From Clostridia bacterium (lineage in GTDB: Bacteria; Bacillota; Clostridia; Oscillospirales; Acutalibacteraceae), in assembly GCA_017516315.1 (NCBI GenBank), contig JAFXDE010000046.1, positions 1-64,000 on the forward strand: a DNA stretch of 64,000 bases, written 5' to 3'. Under the pieces are notes generated by a model that saw only the letters and a list, made by a program, of their open reading frames with translations, searched no databases and was not told where the DNA came from. Shown here in pieces: positions 25,884 to 34,288 of the stretch. Position 1 is the stretch's first letter, and every line of letters starts with the position of its first letter. Both the position numbers and the translations under genes were made by a program.

Positions 25884-27386
25884 TCAAAGAATGTTTTCGA
25901 TTACGGATAAATCTAATCCGTCATAGCCTTTAATAAAATCGTAAAACAGGTTTGCGATTATTTTATTGCCGCCTGCTACATCGCTTTCGATGTTCAAGGG
26001 CATTATAGGATCGTGTACGCTCAGGCGAAGCAGAAGCCAACCCTTTGTTTTTTCGCTGTCGAAATAAACTCTGATGCCTTCGTAATTATCGTCAGCGACG
26101 CGCCAACCGTCGGTTTTATCTGCATAGAGCTTAAGATCATCAATTACACTCAGTCCGTATTTTCTGAAATCGTCTTCCTTTATTCTAAAACGAATTTCAA
26201 GTGCTTCCGCAGGATCTCTAAGAGCAGAAATAAGCGAATCAAGCTTTTTGCCTGCCTTGCCGAGCTGAGCCATCTTAATAACGATTTTAGTGATGAGATA
26301 CGCGCCGTCATCGAGATAATAATTCTCTTTAAAGGCGGCATGTCCCGATGTTTCCATAGCAAGAGGACAAGAAATACCCTGAGCTTCTAATTCAATCTGC
26401 TTATTAATAACATTTCTGTAGCCTCGTTTAAAGCGAAGATGTACACCACCGAGGTCATTTTTGATAAATTCCGTAAGACCTGTAGAGGTTACGCTGTCAG
26501 TTACGATAGTACCGCCCTTGCAGTTTTCGAGAGCGATAAGTGAGGCAAGAGCAACCAGACGGTTACGGTTGATTTCTCTTCCCTTTTCATCTACACAGCC
26601 GGCTCTGTCTACATCCGTATCGAATATTATACCAAGGTCTGCTCCGTTTTTCACGGTAGCCTCACATATTGATTTCATAGCTTCCTTATTCTCGGGATTA
26701 GGGGTATGATTAGGGAACATTCCGTCCTTATCAAGGAACTGACTGCCTGTAATATCTGCACCGAGAGGCTCGAGAACATCGGTAGCATAAAACCCACCTA
26801 CACCGTTACCGGCATCTACCACTATTTTAAAGCCCTTCAAGGGTTCGTCATAAGACTCAGCGTTTACCTCTGATTTAATCATATTTCTGAGTCTCTCGGC
26901 ATATACGGCCATAAAATCCGCTGAAATAATATTAGGTTCAGCTTCGTTTTCTTCGAAAGCTTCTTCTGCGAGAATAAGAATTCTTTCGATATCCTCCGGG
27001 TTAAGTCCGCCGTCGACGGTGAAGAATTTGAGTCCGTTTTTATCATAAGGATGATGACTTGCAGTAATCTGCACCGAAGCTGTACAGCCTGCATCTACGG
27101 TAGTCATAAACATAGCAGGCGTAGACGCATAAGAGCAGTCATATATTTCCTTACCGAACTGTGCGAGGCCTCTTATTACCTGCTTTTTGATTCTTTCGGC
27201 AGAGATTCTCGAGTCGTGACCTACTGCTATACGGTTTCCCTTATATCCACTTTCTTCAAGCCATCTGCAAAAGGCTGCAGTTATTCTGAAAACAGCTTCA
27301 TCTGTAAGCTCAAGTCTGCCTTTTTCTGTTTCTACAGCAGTTCCTCTTATATCCGAGCCGCTTTTAAGATAAAGATAAGAATTCAT
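25884..27386 (-). CDS. Phosphomannomutase/phosphoglucomutase family protein
   Basis: A 500-residue phosphohexomutase. The catalytic serine lies in TASHHPYDKNG near 107-117, the metal loop is DTDVDRAG near 256-263, and the sugar-binding loop is ETSGHAAFKE near 341-350. A phosphate-binding C-terminal domain follows. Asn of the common ASHNP motif is His here, which occurs in some relatives. It overlaps the DUF2461 gene by 4 bp. Glucose-1-phosphate versus mannose-1-phosphate use cannot be decided. Confidence 0.9.
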   Translation of the reverse strand: MNSYLYLKSGSDIRGTAVETEKGRLELTDEAVFRITAAFCRWLEESGYKGNRIAVGHDSRISAERIKKQVIRGLAQFGKEIYDCSYASTPAMFMTTVDAGCTASVQITASHHPYDKNGLKFFTVDGGLNPEDIERILILAEEAFEENEAEPNIISADFMAVYAERLRNMIKSEVNAESYDEPLKGFKIVVDAGNGVGGFYATDVLEPLGADITGSQFLDKDGMFPNHTPNPENKEAMKSICEATVKNGADLGIIFDTDVDRAGCVDEKGREINRNRLVALASLIALENCKGGTIVTDSVTSTGLTEFIKNDLGGVHLRFKRGYRNVINKQIELEAQGISCPLAMETSGHAAFKENYYLDDGAYLITKIVIKMAQLGKAGKKLDSLISALRDPAEALEIRFRIKEDDFRKYGLSVIDDLKLYADKTDGWRVADDNYEGIRVYFDSEKTKGWLLLRLSVHDPIMPLNIESDVAGGNKIIANLFYDFIKGYDGLDLSVIENIL

Positions 27387-28087
27387 ACTTGTTCTCCTTT
27401 TTCGTATATTTCATCAGTTACCTTAAGTAAAAATTTATACATCGGCGTGAACGCTCTTATGGCGTAAATAAGCTCTTCTTCTATCGAGCCGTTAAAAAGC
27501 TTTTTCATATCAGTTCCCGTATAGGAAAACAGGAAATAACGCGAATTATAGTAAGGCTTTAAATCTTCTCCTATATTCTCTGCACCCGGCTTATCTTTTT
27601 TAAAGGTGTCTACGAAGGGCAATGCTTCTGCCACATCCGTTTGTCTCAGAGCATATCTAAATTCATCCTGATTATCGGAAAGAATTCTGCGGAAAACCTC
27701 CAGGTCTGAGGGCTGTGCGTGAAAAAGTCCTACTCCGTAGGAATAACGGTCAGGAAAAACCTCCACCCACATACACGGCATAAATCTCCATTCGTGCTTG
27801 TTTCGCATAAACATACACCAAACATTGGAACGGTACATTTCCTTGTTTTTAGAATAACGGGTGTCTCTTCTTATTCTTGACACCATTTTAGTAGGTATAA
27901 GCACCATTTTTTCGTCTACAGCAAATAATTCATCACTTAAATCAAGTGCAAGCTGACGCATGGGAGTGATTATCATTTTTTTGATATCATCCTTTACCGT
28001 CTCGTAGAAATCCTTACTGTCATTAAATTTATTCATCTCTAAAAGCATAAATCCGTTAGGATCGAAGCCTTTGAAATTTTCGTTCAT
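27383..28087 (-). CDS. DUF2461 domain-containing protein
   Basis: A 234-residue soluble protein. It keeps DFYETVKDDIKKMI near 26-39, SRIRRDTRYSKNKEMYRSNV near 69-88, and a middle WVEVFPDRYSYGVGL near 103-117, all typical of DUF2461 (TIGR02453 type). No catalytic role is established. The stop overlaps the mutase start by 4 bp. Confidence 0.8.
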   Translation of the reverse strand: MNENFKGFDPNGFMLLEMNKFNDSKDFYETVKDDIKKMIITPMRQLALDLSDELFAVDEKMVLIPTKMVSRIRRDTRYSKNKEMYRSNVWCMFMRNKHEWRFMPCMWVEVFPDRYSYGVGLFHAQPSDLEVFRRILSDNQDEFRYALRQTDVAEALPFVDTFKKDKPGAENIGEDLKPYYNSRYFLFSYTGTDMKKLFNGSIEEELIYAIRAFTPMYKFLLKVTDEIYEKGEQV

Positions 28088-28091
28088 TTTA

Positions 28092-29354
28092 TCAGTCCTC
28101 TGTACTGTTAACTTTTAAAACTTCCTCAGCGGCGAACATTACGGCGACCTTGGCACTGTGGAAATTCAGTCCGCCCTGGAGCCACACAGCATAAGGCTCG
28201 CGCAGGGGCGCATCGGCAGAAAGCTCTATGGATGAACCCAAGGTAAAAGCACCTGCAGACATTATAACCTTACTGTCATAGCCGGGCATTTCCCAGGGCT
28301 CGGGAGTAACGAATGAGTCAACGGGAGCGCCCTTCTGAAGACCCTGGCAGAAGGCAATTAGATTTTTTTCCTCGCGTAATCTAACGGCTTGGATGATATC
28401 GTGTCTTGTTTCACCGACAGCGGGTGTAGGGTCGAAGCCCATCAGAGTAAAGAGCGCAGAAGTGAAGGCTGCGGTTTTGAGCGCTTCGCCGACAACATGG
28501 GGGCCGTTAAATATTCCCATAAACAGCTCTCGGCTTTGTCCTAAGGTGGCACCTACCTCTTTTCCGAGGCCGGGTGTGGTGAGTCTGTAGGAGCAAAGCT
28601 CTATACACTCTTTTTTACCTGCGATGTATCCGCCTGTTTTGGCTATTCCCCCACCGGGATTTTTAATAAGCGAGCCTGCAATAATATCTGCACCTACATC
28701 AGTAGGCTCGATATTTTCTGTCCATTCGCCGTAGCAGTTATCAACCATAACCACTGCATCAGAATGCTTTTTGGTAATGTCGATTACCTTTTTTATTTCA
28801 GCTACGGAAAGTGAATGACGAAGCTTATAGCCGCGCGAACGCTGAATATATACCATTTTAACATTGCCCTTTGAAATGCGCTCTTCGATAGCAGCATAAT
28901 TCAGCTCATCATTTTCGAGATCGATTTCCTCGTATTTTACTCCGTAGTCGGCAAGAGAGCCCATATTCTTATCGTTTTTCGTAATACCGATAACAGGAAG
29001 AATAGTATCGTAGGGTCTGCCCGAAACGCAGAGCATAGTGTCTCCGGGGCGGAGAATACCGAAGAGTGCGACAGTAAGAGTATGTGTGCCACAGGTAAAA
29101 TTATGTCTTACGATAGCATCCTCAGCACCGACAGCCTGTGCAAATACTCTGTCAATTATCTCTCTGCCTCTGTCTCCGTAGCCGTAGCCTGTGCTTTCGG
29201 CGAAAATATTCTCACTTACACCGTTATCGATAAAAGCCTTAAGCATTTTCTGCTGATTATATTCAGTTATCGCATCAATTGCATCAAATTCGTTCTTTGC
29301 TGTTATGAGAGCTTTTTCCGAAAGCTCACAAACCTTATTACTAAAAGTAAACAT
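28092..29354 (-). CDS. Methionine gamma-lyase-like PLP protein (COG4100)
   Basis: A 420-residue pyridoxal phosphate enzyme of the family once labelled aluminium resistance protein. The fold type I core runs throughout. The PLP lysine is in AGSLIKNPGGGIAKTGGY near 191-208, and the cofactor Asp lies in VMVDNCYGEW near 162-171. The family resembles cystathionine/methionine lyases, but the substrate is unproven. It starts 2 bp after the acetyltransferase gene. Confidence 0.88.
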   Translation of the reverse strand: MFTFSNKVCELSEKALITAKNEFDAIDAITEYNQQKMLKAFIDNGVSENIFAESTGYGYGDRGREIIDRVFAQAVGAEDAIVRHNFTCGTHTLTVALFGILRPGDTMLCVSGRPYDTILPVIGITKNDKNMGSLADYGVKYEEIDLENDELNYAAIEERISKGNVKMVYIQRSRGYKLRHSLSVAEIKKVIDITKKHSDAVVMVDNCYGEWTENIEPTDVGADIIAGSLIKNPGGGIAKTGGYIAGKKECIELCSYRLTTPGLGKEVGATLGQSRELFMGIFNGPHVVGEALKTAAFTSALFTLMGFDPTPAVGETRHDIIQAVRLREEKNLIAFCQGLQKGAPVDSFVTPEPWEMPGYDSKVIMSAGAFTLGSSIELSADAPLREPYAVWLQGGLNFHSAKVAVMFAAEEVLKVNSTED

Positions 29355-29356
29355 TT

Positions 29357-30133
29357 TTACTTCCCTTCAATAAATGATATTCTTTCCCTTAACTCAAAGC
29401 CTATATGCTCGTAAAAGCCTTCCGCTTTTTCATTAAGAGCGATTACATAAGCCGTTTTATTTTCACTTTTCAGCTCTTCAGCGAGGGAGAGAACAGTCTT
29501 TTTTCCCAGTCCCGTTTTTCTGCCTGAAGCCTCACAGGCAACCCCGCTTATGACAGCAGCCTTGTCCGTCTCAGCACTCGTAAGAGCACAGGACATAACT
29601 CTCTTTTCACAGATAATCCCCTTTATTCTCGCTAAACCTCTTCTCCGTCGGAACATAAAATCCGAAAGAAAGGAGAAATAGGCTTCTTCGCTTTCAGAAA
29701 AGGAATCGGGAATGTTCTCAGAGATCAGATTATAAGCCTCTCTGTAATAATCCTCTGCTAAGTCTGAAGCAGCTTCACCGCCATATTCACCGACATAAAC
29801 ATAAGCTTTTTTAGTGAGTACACGGTCGTATCCGAGATTAAGAGCAGTTTCAGCGTTACAGCAAAGAGAGACAAAGCCTACCATATCGAGAAAGGCTTTT
29901 ATATCCTCCGCGCCGTTATCGTAAGGATAAATCAGCGTTACGCTGTCCTCGAATTTACTGATTATGCCTAACGGATTTTCATTGCTGTCGAAACAAAGCC
30001 ACAGAAAGAGAAAATCTCTTTCGAAGCCGTACCCGTTAATCTGACATAAAATCTTAGTGCCGAGAAGATTATTTTCGCATAAAGTCTCTATTACTTCCCT
30101 GTCGCTTATATCAGCTAATCTTATTCTGAGCAT
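29357..30133 (-). CDS. GNAT-family N-acetyltransferase
   Basis: A 258-residue protein with a weakly conserved N-terminal half and a C-terminal acetyltransferase fold: ACEASGRKTGLGKKTVLSLA near 195-214 is the acetyl-CoA loop and EKAEGFYEHIGFELRERI ends the fold. The ATG at 30133 overlaps the preceding peptidase gene by 23 bp and lacks a strong ribosome site. A TTG at 30157 is an alternative start. The substrate is unknown. Confidence 0.75.
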   Translation of the reverse strand: MLRIRLADISDREVIETLCENNLLGTKILCQINGYGFERDFLFLWLCFDSNENPLGIISKFEDSVTLIYPYDNGAEDIKAFLDMVGFVSLCCNAETALNLGYDRVLTKKAYVYVGEYGGEAASDLAEDYYREAYNLISENIPDSFSESEEAYFSFLSDFMFRRRRGLARIKGIICEKRVMSCALTSAETDKAAVISGVACEASGRKTGLGKKTVLSLAEELKSENKTAYVIALNEKAEGFYEHIGFELRERISFIEGK

Positions 30134-31139
30134 AATTTTTCGCAAGTAAAACGGCAAGGTCGCAGCAGGATTTCATATCCTCGGTATCTGCCACAGATGT
30201 AGCTGAATGAATGTAGCGGCAAGGAAGGGAAATAGCTACAGTATAAATACCGCCGTTACTTTTATGAATTGCACCGGCATCATTACCGCCTGCAACTGTG
30301 GTTTTAGTCTGTATTTTAATATTATTATCTTTAGCAAGCTTAAAAGCACCCTTAAACAAATCTCTGTTATAAAGGGTTGATCTGTCCATAAACGAAACCA
30401 CGGCACCGTTTCCCTGCCTGCAAACTGCATCTGCATCATCGACAAAGGCTACATCTGCAGCAGTGGTCGCTTCGAGGACAATCGCATAGTCGGGCTTTAC
30501 CGTAAAAGCGGCAGCTGAAGCACCTCTGCAACCGACCTCCTCCTGAACAAGAAATGCAAAATAAGTATCATATTCGAGCTCTGATTCTATCATCTTAAGC
30601 ATAACTGCACAGCCGAATCGGTCATCTATAGCCTTGGCTTTAATCTTACTTTTTCCGAAGGTGACAAAGTCAGATACAAAATGCACGCTGTCACCGATTT
30701 CGACATATTTTTCAGCGTCTTCTTTATTCTTCGCACCGATGTCTATATAAAGCTTATCGAGAGTGGGTGCTGTCGTTTCCTCGTCGCCCTTACAGAGATG
30801 TATTGCCTTGCTTCCGATTACGCCCTTTACAGCCTTTTCGCCAACGGTAACAGTTTTACCGAGAGTTACCTTGCTGTCAACGCCGCCTACATTTGTAAAC
30901 TTAATGAAGCCGTTATCGCATATATATGTTACTATAAAGCCGACCTCGTCCATGTGTGCAGAAAGCATTACCTTCTTTTCTGCTTTCTGCAGGCCTTTTT
31001 TGAAAGCGATAATATTACCCATCGGGTCAATCTCATATTCACATTTATCGGAAATACGGGAAATGATATACTCTCTTACTTTATCTTCTCTTCCGGAAAT
31101 ACCGTCAATAAGGCAAAGCGCCTTTAATGTTTCAAGCAT
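30111..31139 (-). CDS. M42-family aminopeptidase / endoglucanase-like metallopeptidase, copy 2
   Basis: A 342-residue dinuclear zinc aminopeptidase of family M42. Expected ligands are SAHMDEVGF near 60-68 (His), DDRFGCA near 168-174 (Asp), QEEVGCRG near 199-206 (Glu pair), and the final His in YIHSATSVADTEDM near 307-320. It overlaps the other M42 gene by 8 bp. The pair has similar length but clearly different sequence, so they are old paralogues that may form mixed complexes, which is inference. Confidence 0.92.
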   Translation of the reverse strand: MLETLKALCLIDGISGREDKVREYIISRISDKCEYEIDPMGNIIAFKKGLQKAEKKVMLSAHMDEVGFIVTYICDNGFIKFTNVGGVDSKVTLGKTVTVGEKAVKGVIGSKAIHLCKGDEETTAPTLDKLYIDIGAKNKEDAEKYVEIGDSVHFVSDFVTFGKSKIKAKAIDDRFGCAVMLKMIESELEYDTYFAFLVQEEVGCRGASAAAFTVKPDYAIVLEATTAADVAFVDDADAVCRQGNGAVVSFMDRSTLYNRDLFKGAFKLAKDNNIKIQTKTTVAGGNDAGAIHKSNGGIYTVAISLPCRYIHSATSVADTEDMKSCCDLAVLLAKNYAQNKIS

Positions 31140-32157
31140 TACATTCAGCCTCCTTTTTAAGAAGATATTCAGCGATTAATTCAGCCGAGCTTTCTATGTC
31201 GTCGAGATTAATAACCTCGATACCCGTATGCATATAGCGCAGAGGAACAGAGATAAGAGCTGTTCTTACACCCTTTCCCGTGTTATTGATCGAGTCAGCG
31301 TTTGTTCCTGTCCGTCCGCCCATAACATCGTGCTGATAAGGTATTTTCTTATCACTGCAGATATCCTTAAGTTCATTTGTAAATGCTCTGTCCAGTGTAG
31401 GACTGATACCGATTGAAGGGCCTTTTCCGAGGGTAATGGTATTTGATTTATCGGTATACGGATCATCACCGAAGCCTACATCGACGGCGATAGCATAGTC
31501 GGGCATAGCGGAGAAAGAGCCTGTTTTGGCGCCGCTTCCGCCTGTTTCCTCCTGAACACTGAAAAGAACCGTGAGCCTGAGATTATCTGTTTTGCCCTGA
31601 ACTTTTTCCAATGCTCTGAGAATTACCGCAACCGAACAGCGGTCGTCAAAGGCGCCGGATACGATGTTACCGTTCAAAAGCTCATTCTGAGCGCTTCTGA
31701 GAGTTATTCTGTCGCCGATTTCTACCTTCTGTTCAGCTTCCTCTTTGCTCAGACCTATATCAACAGCCATCTTTTTAATATCAACGCCTGCTTTTTTATC
31801 CTCTGCAGTAAGAAGATGAGGAGGAGTGGAGCAGATAACACCGAAAAGCTCCTCTTTACCGTGAACGGTTACCTCGCTTCCGATGAGTATACGCTCATCA
31901 GGTCCGCCTACTCTGTCAACGAGCAAAAAGCCCTTATCGTCGATACCTCTTACCACAAGTCCTATCTGGTCGATATGAGCATCTAAAAGAATATGGGTTT
32001 TGCCTTTGCCGAAGGTTCCCTTTACGTTACCTAAAACATCAATTTCCGCATCCATATATTTTTCGAGTTCTGATTTAGCAAAGAGCGCTGCTTCTTTCTC
32101 GTCACCGGATGTACCGCACTTTCCGGCCAAATCAAAACAAAGCTTTTTCAAATCCAC
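31132..32157 (-). CDS. M42-family metallopeptidase, copy 1
   Basis: A 341-residue M42 peptidase. Its ligands are LDAHIDQIGLV near 58-68 (His), FDDRCSVAV near 169-177 (Asp), QEETGGSGAK near 202-211 (Glu pair), and the final His in RYMHTGIEVINLDD near 310-323. The start codon is GTG with GGAGG 8 bases upstream. A promoter at 32194-32222 heads the long run that ends at 18587. Peptide degradation is the inferred role. Confidence 0.92.
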   Translation of the reverse strand: MDLKKLCFDLAGKCGTSGDEKEAALFAKSELEKYMDAEIDVLGNVKGTFGKGKTHILLDAHIDQIGLVVRGIDDKGFLLVDRVGGPDERILIGSEVTVHGKEELFGVICSTPPHLLTAEDKKAGVDIKKMAVDIGLSKEEAEQKVEIGDRITLRSAQNELLNGNIVSGAFDDRCSVAVILRALEKVQGKTDNLRLTVLFSVQEETGGSGAKTGSFSAMPDYAIAVDVGFGDDPYTDKSNTITLGKGPSIGISPTLDRAFTNELKDICSDKKIPYQHDVMGGRTGTNADSINNTGKGVRTALISVPLRYMHTGIEVINLDDIESSAELIAEYLLKKEAECNA

Positions 32158-32193
32158 GAAATACTACCTCCATTTTAACTTATAATCTAAATA

Positions 32194-32222
32194 ATTATAT
32201 CTCAAAGTAATATAAAAATCAA
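32194..32222 (-). promoter_or_regulatory. Sigma-A promoter for the M42-to-rluB run
   Basis: On the minus strand TTGATT (32222-32217) and TATAAT (32199-32194) with 17 bases between them, about 37 bp before the GTG start of the first M42 gene. Confidence 0.7.
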
Positions 32223-32230
32223 TATAAAAG

Positions 32231-32275
32231 CAAATAAAAACAGGTATTTCGAAGACTTAAGCATCAAAATACCTG
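32231..32275 (-). terminator. Rho-independent terminator after the DUF378 gene
   Basis: CAGGTATTT (32241-32249) and AAATACCTG (32267-32275) form a 9-bp stem. Read on the minus strand it is followed by TTTTTATTTG. It ends the lon-to-DUF378 unit just before the promoter of the M42 run. Confidence 0.8.
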
Positions 32276-32299
32276 CCCGCATTTCAATAATGGACCATC

Positions 32300-32512
32300 T
32301 TATTCTGTTTCTCTTACAGTTCTGCCACAATCATGGAATAAGAGTGAAACGCACCAGATTGCCGCAAGAGCGATTACGGTATAAATTATTCTCGCAATAA
32401 TTGAGCTCTGACTGCCGAAAATCCAGGCAACCAGGTCGAACTGAAAAATACCGATAAGGCCCCAGTTAATACCGCCGATTATTGTAAGTATCAACGCGAT
32501 TTTGTCAAGCAT
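32300..32512 (-). CDS. DUF378 small membrane protein
   Basis: A 70-residue protein with two hydrophobic helices (about 4-30 and 38-60). It contains GGINWGLIGIFQFDLVAWIFG near 14-34, given here by position, which is the DUF378 signature. No function is known. It lies downstream of the GNAT gene with its own spacing of 53 bp and is closed by a strong terminator. Confidence 0.85.
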   Translation of the reverse strand: MLDKIALILTIIGGINWGLIGIFQFDLVAWIFGSQSSIIARIIYTVIALAAIWCVSLLFHDCGRTVRETE

Positions 32513-32565
32513 CTTTTCTCAACTCCTTTTAAAAGTATTTTTACCTGAAAAAAGATGCTTATACA

Positions 32566-33123
32566 TTAAAATTCAGAAATCATTATACAGCTTCCCATAA
32601 TATTTCTGTGAAGCTTAAAATTATTTTTTTTATAAAAATTTATTGCCTTTTTGTTTCCCATTCCGCAGGAAAGCATAAGTGAATTTATACCTTTATTCTT
32701 AAGATGTGCTTTAAGCTCGTTCATAAGAGCCGTGCCTGTTCCCTTGCCCTGGCACTCACTTAAAATATCGATGTGAAGATGAGCCTTGTATTTTTTTGAA
32801 AAAAGTCTATGAACTCCGATTTCACCGATAGCCATAGTGTAGTATCTGAAGCCTAATTTTTTAATTCCGGGCAAATATGATTTTTTAAAAACAGCCAGAT
32901 ATTTGTCGAAATCCTCTGCGCAGAGAATATATCCTACAGCCTCATCGTTATCGTTGACAGCCACAAAAACATTCTCCGGCTCAATTTCAGAATAGTAATC
33001 GTTATACATCAGATAAAGGAATTCTCTGTCTTTTTCGGTTTCGGTAGAAAGACCCGAGGTTTCGATACAAATCTTTCTGAGATTTTCCTTATCCTTGCTT
33101 TCGTATTTTCTTATACTGCTCAT
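32566..33123 (-). CDS. GNAT-family N-acetyltransferase
   Basis: A 185-residue acetyltransferase with a normal fold. The acetyl-CoA loop is ILSECQGKGTGTALM near 122-136, and a C-terminal NKKAINFYKKNNFKLHRNI segment near 156-174 follows. I chose the ATG at 33123 because TTGGAGAT precedes it; an upstream TTG at 33138 would overlap glpP. The substrate is not known. It is close to, and reads from, the lon-engB-glpP unit. Confidence 0.85.
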   Translation of the reverse strand: MSSIRKYESKDKENLRKICIETSGLSTETEKDREFLYLMYNDYYSEIEPENVFVAVNDNDEAVGYILCAEDFDKYLAVFKKSYLPGIKKLGFRYYTMAIGEIGVHRLFSKKYKAHLHIDILSECQGKGTGTALMNELKAHLKNKGINSLMLSCGMGNKKAINFYKKNNFKLHRNIMGSCIMISEF

Positions 33124-33128
33124 AATCT

Positions 33129-33692
33129 TTATCTCCAAAGGTCTTTTGATGATGTTGATACGCCCAAGGCGCCGCTTTCGAGTGCCAGTCTGATTTCTTC
33201 TTCCGTGCTTATCAGTCCTCCGGCGATTACGGGGATATCGAGAGAAGAGCTGAGCTGCTTGGTAATACGGGGCATTATTCCCGGCATAATCTCTACAGCA
33301 TCGGGATTTATGGTCTGCGAAGCCTTGATAGCTGTTCCTATAGATAAGGAGTCAATAATAAATATCCTCTGCACCGTCAGCATACCTAAGGATTTGGCTA
33401 CCTTAAGAAGATTGTTTTTTGTCGAAATTATGCCGTCAGGCTTTATTTCCTCGCTGATGTATTTAAGCGCAACGCTGTCGCGTGAAAAGCCCTCAACGAG
33501 GTCTACATGGATAAATATAAGCTTTTTCTTTTCCTTAGCCTTATTTACACTTTCCTTAAGATTAAAAATCGTACCGCAGAGCAGAAATATAATTTCACAG
33601 TCAGACTCTAAAGCCTTGTCGAGATCATTAATATCCTTGACACCTGCAATAGTGGATTTATTTTTAAGACTTTTTGTAAAAATGACGTTCAT
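33129..33692 (-). CDS. glpP: Glycerol-3-phosphate responsive antiterminator GlpP
   Basis: A 187-residue TIM-barrel-like RNA-binding protein that, with glycerol-3-phosphate, reads through terminators in glycerol genes. It keeps FIHVDLVEGFSRD near 60-72, DGIISTKN near 84-91, PDAVEIMPGIMP near 131-142, and PVIAGGLISTEEE near 154-166. It lies 2 bp after engB in an otherwise unrelated unit; no glycerol genes are in the window. I could not find its RNA target here. Confidence 0.88.
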   Translation of the reverse strand: MNVIFTKSLKNKSTIAGVKDINDLDKALESDCEIIFLLCGTIFNLKESVNKAKEKKKLIFIHVDLVEGFSRDSVALKYISEEIKPDGIISTKNNLLKVAKSLGMLTVQRIFIIDSLSIGTAIKASQTINPDAVEIMPGIMPRITKQLSSSLDIPVIAGGLISTEEEIRLALESGALGVSTSSKDLWR

Positions 33693-33694
33693 TT

Positions 33695-34288
33695 TTATCC
33701 CTTCTTTACATTCAAAGCATTTTCTATCAGTCTTCTCAGCTCCTCCGTTCCGTCACCCTTAAGTGCAGAAAAAGGAACTACGCTTATATTACCGTACTGA
33801 GAAAGTACACCGCAGATCGATTCAAGCTGATTCATTCTTTCGGTTTTGTTGAGCTTATCACATTTAGTGAGAGCGACGATAAAAGGAATATTGTTTACAT
33901 TCATATATTCAATCATATCGAGATCCTGCTCAGAGGGCTTATGACGCATATCGATAAGCTGTACTACAAGACGGATATCCCTGCCGGAAGAAAAATAAGT
34001 TTCCATAAGCTCTGCCCATCTCAGCTTTTCATTGTGAGATACCTTAGCATAGCCGTAACCGGGAAGATCAACAAATCTGCAGTTATCAAGCTTGAAGAAA
34101 TTAATCGTGACGGTTTTACCCGGCATAGAGCTTACACGGGCGATACTCTTTCTTCCTAAAATTTTATTCAGAAGCGAGCTTTTGCCTACATTTGATTTAC
34201 CCGAAAAAGCGATTTCAGGCAAATCAGAGGGTTTAAGCTGTGCCGCAACACCAAAGGATGTTTCAAATACTGCGTTATCGTATCTCAT
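33695..34288 (-). CDS. engB: Ribosome biogenesis GTPase EngB (YsxC/YihA)
   Basis: A 197-residue GTPase needed for 50S assembly. G1 is GKSNVGKSS near 30-38, G3 is VDLPGYGYAKV near 73-83, and G4 is TKCD near 140-143. I chose the ATG at 34288, preceded by GAGGTG; a GTG at 34297 is in frame but less well placed. It overlaps the end of lon by 14 bp, the conserved lonA-ysxC order. Confidence 0.94.
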   Translation of the reverse strand: MRYDNAVFETSFGVAAQLKPSDLPEIAFSGKSNVGKSSLLNKILGRKSIARVSSMPGKTVTINFFKLDNCRFVDLPGYGYAKVSHNEKLRWAELMETYFSSGRDIRLVVQLIDMRHKPSEQDLDMIEYMNVNNIPFIVALTKCDKLNKTERMNQLESICGVLSQYGNISVVPFSALKGDGTEELRRLIENALNVKKG

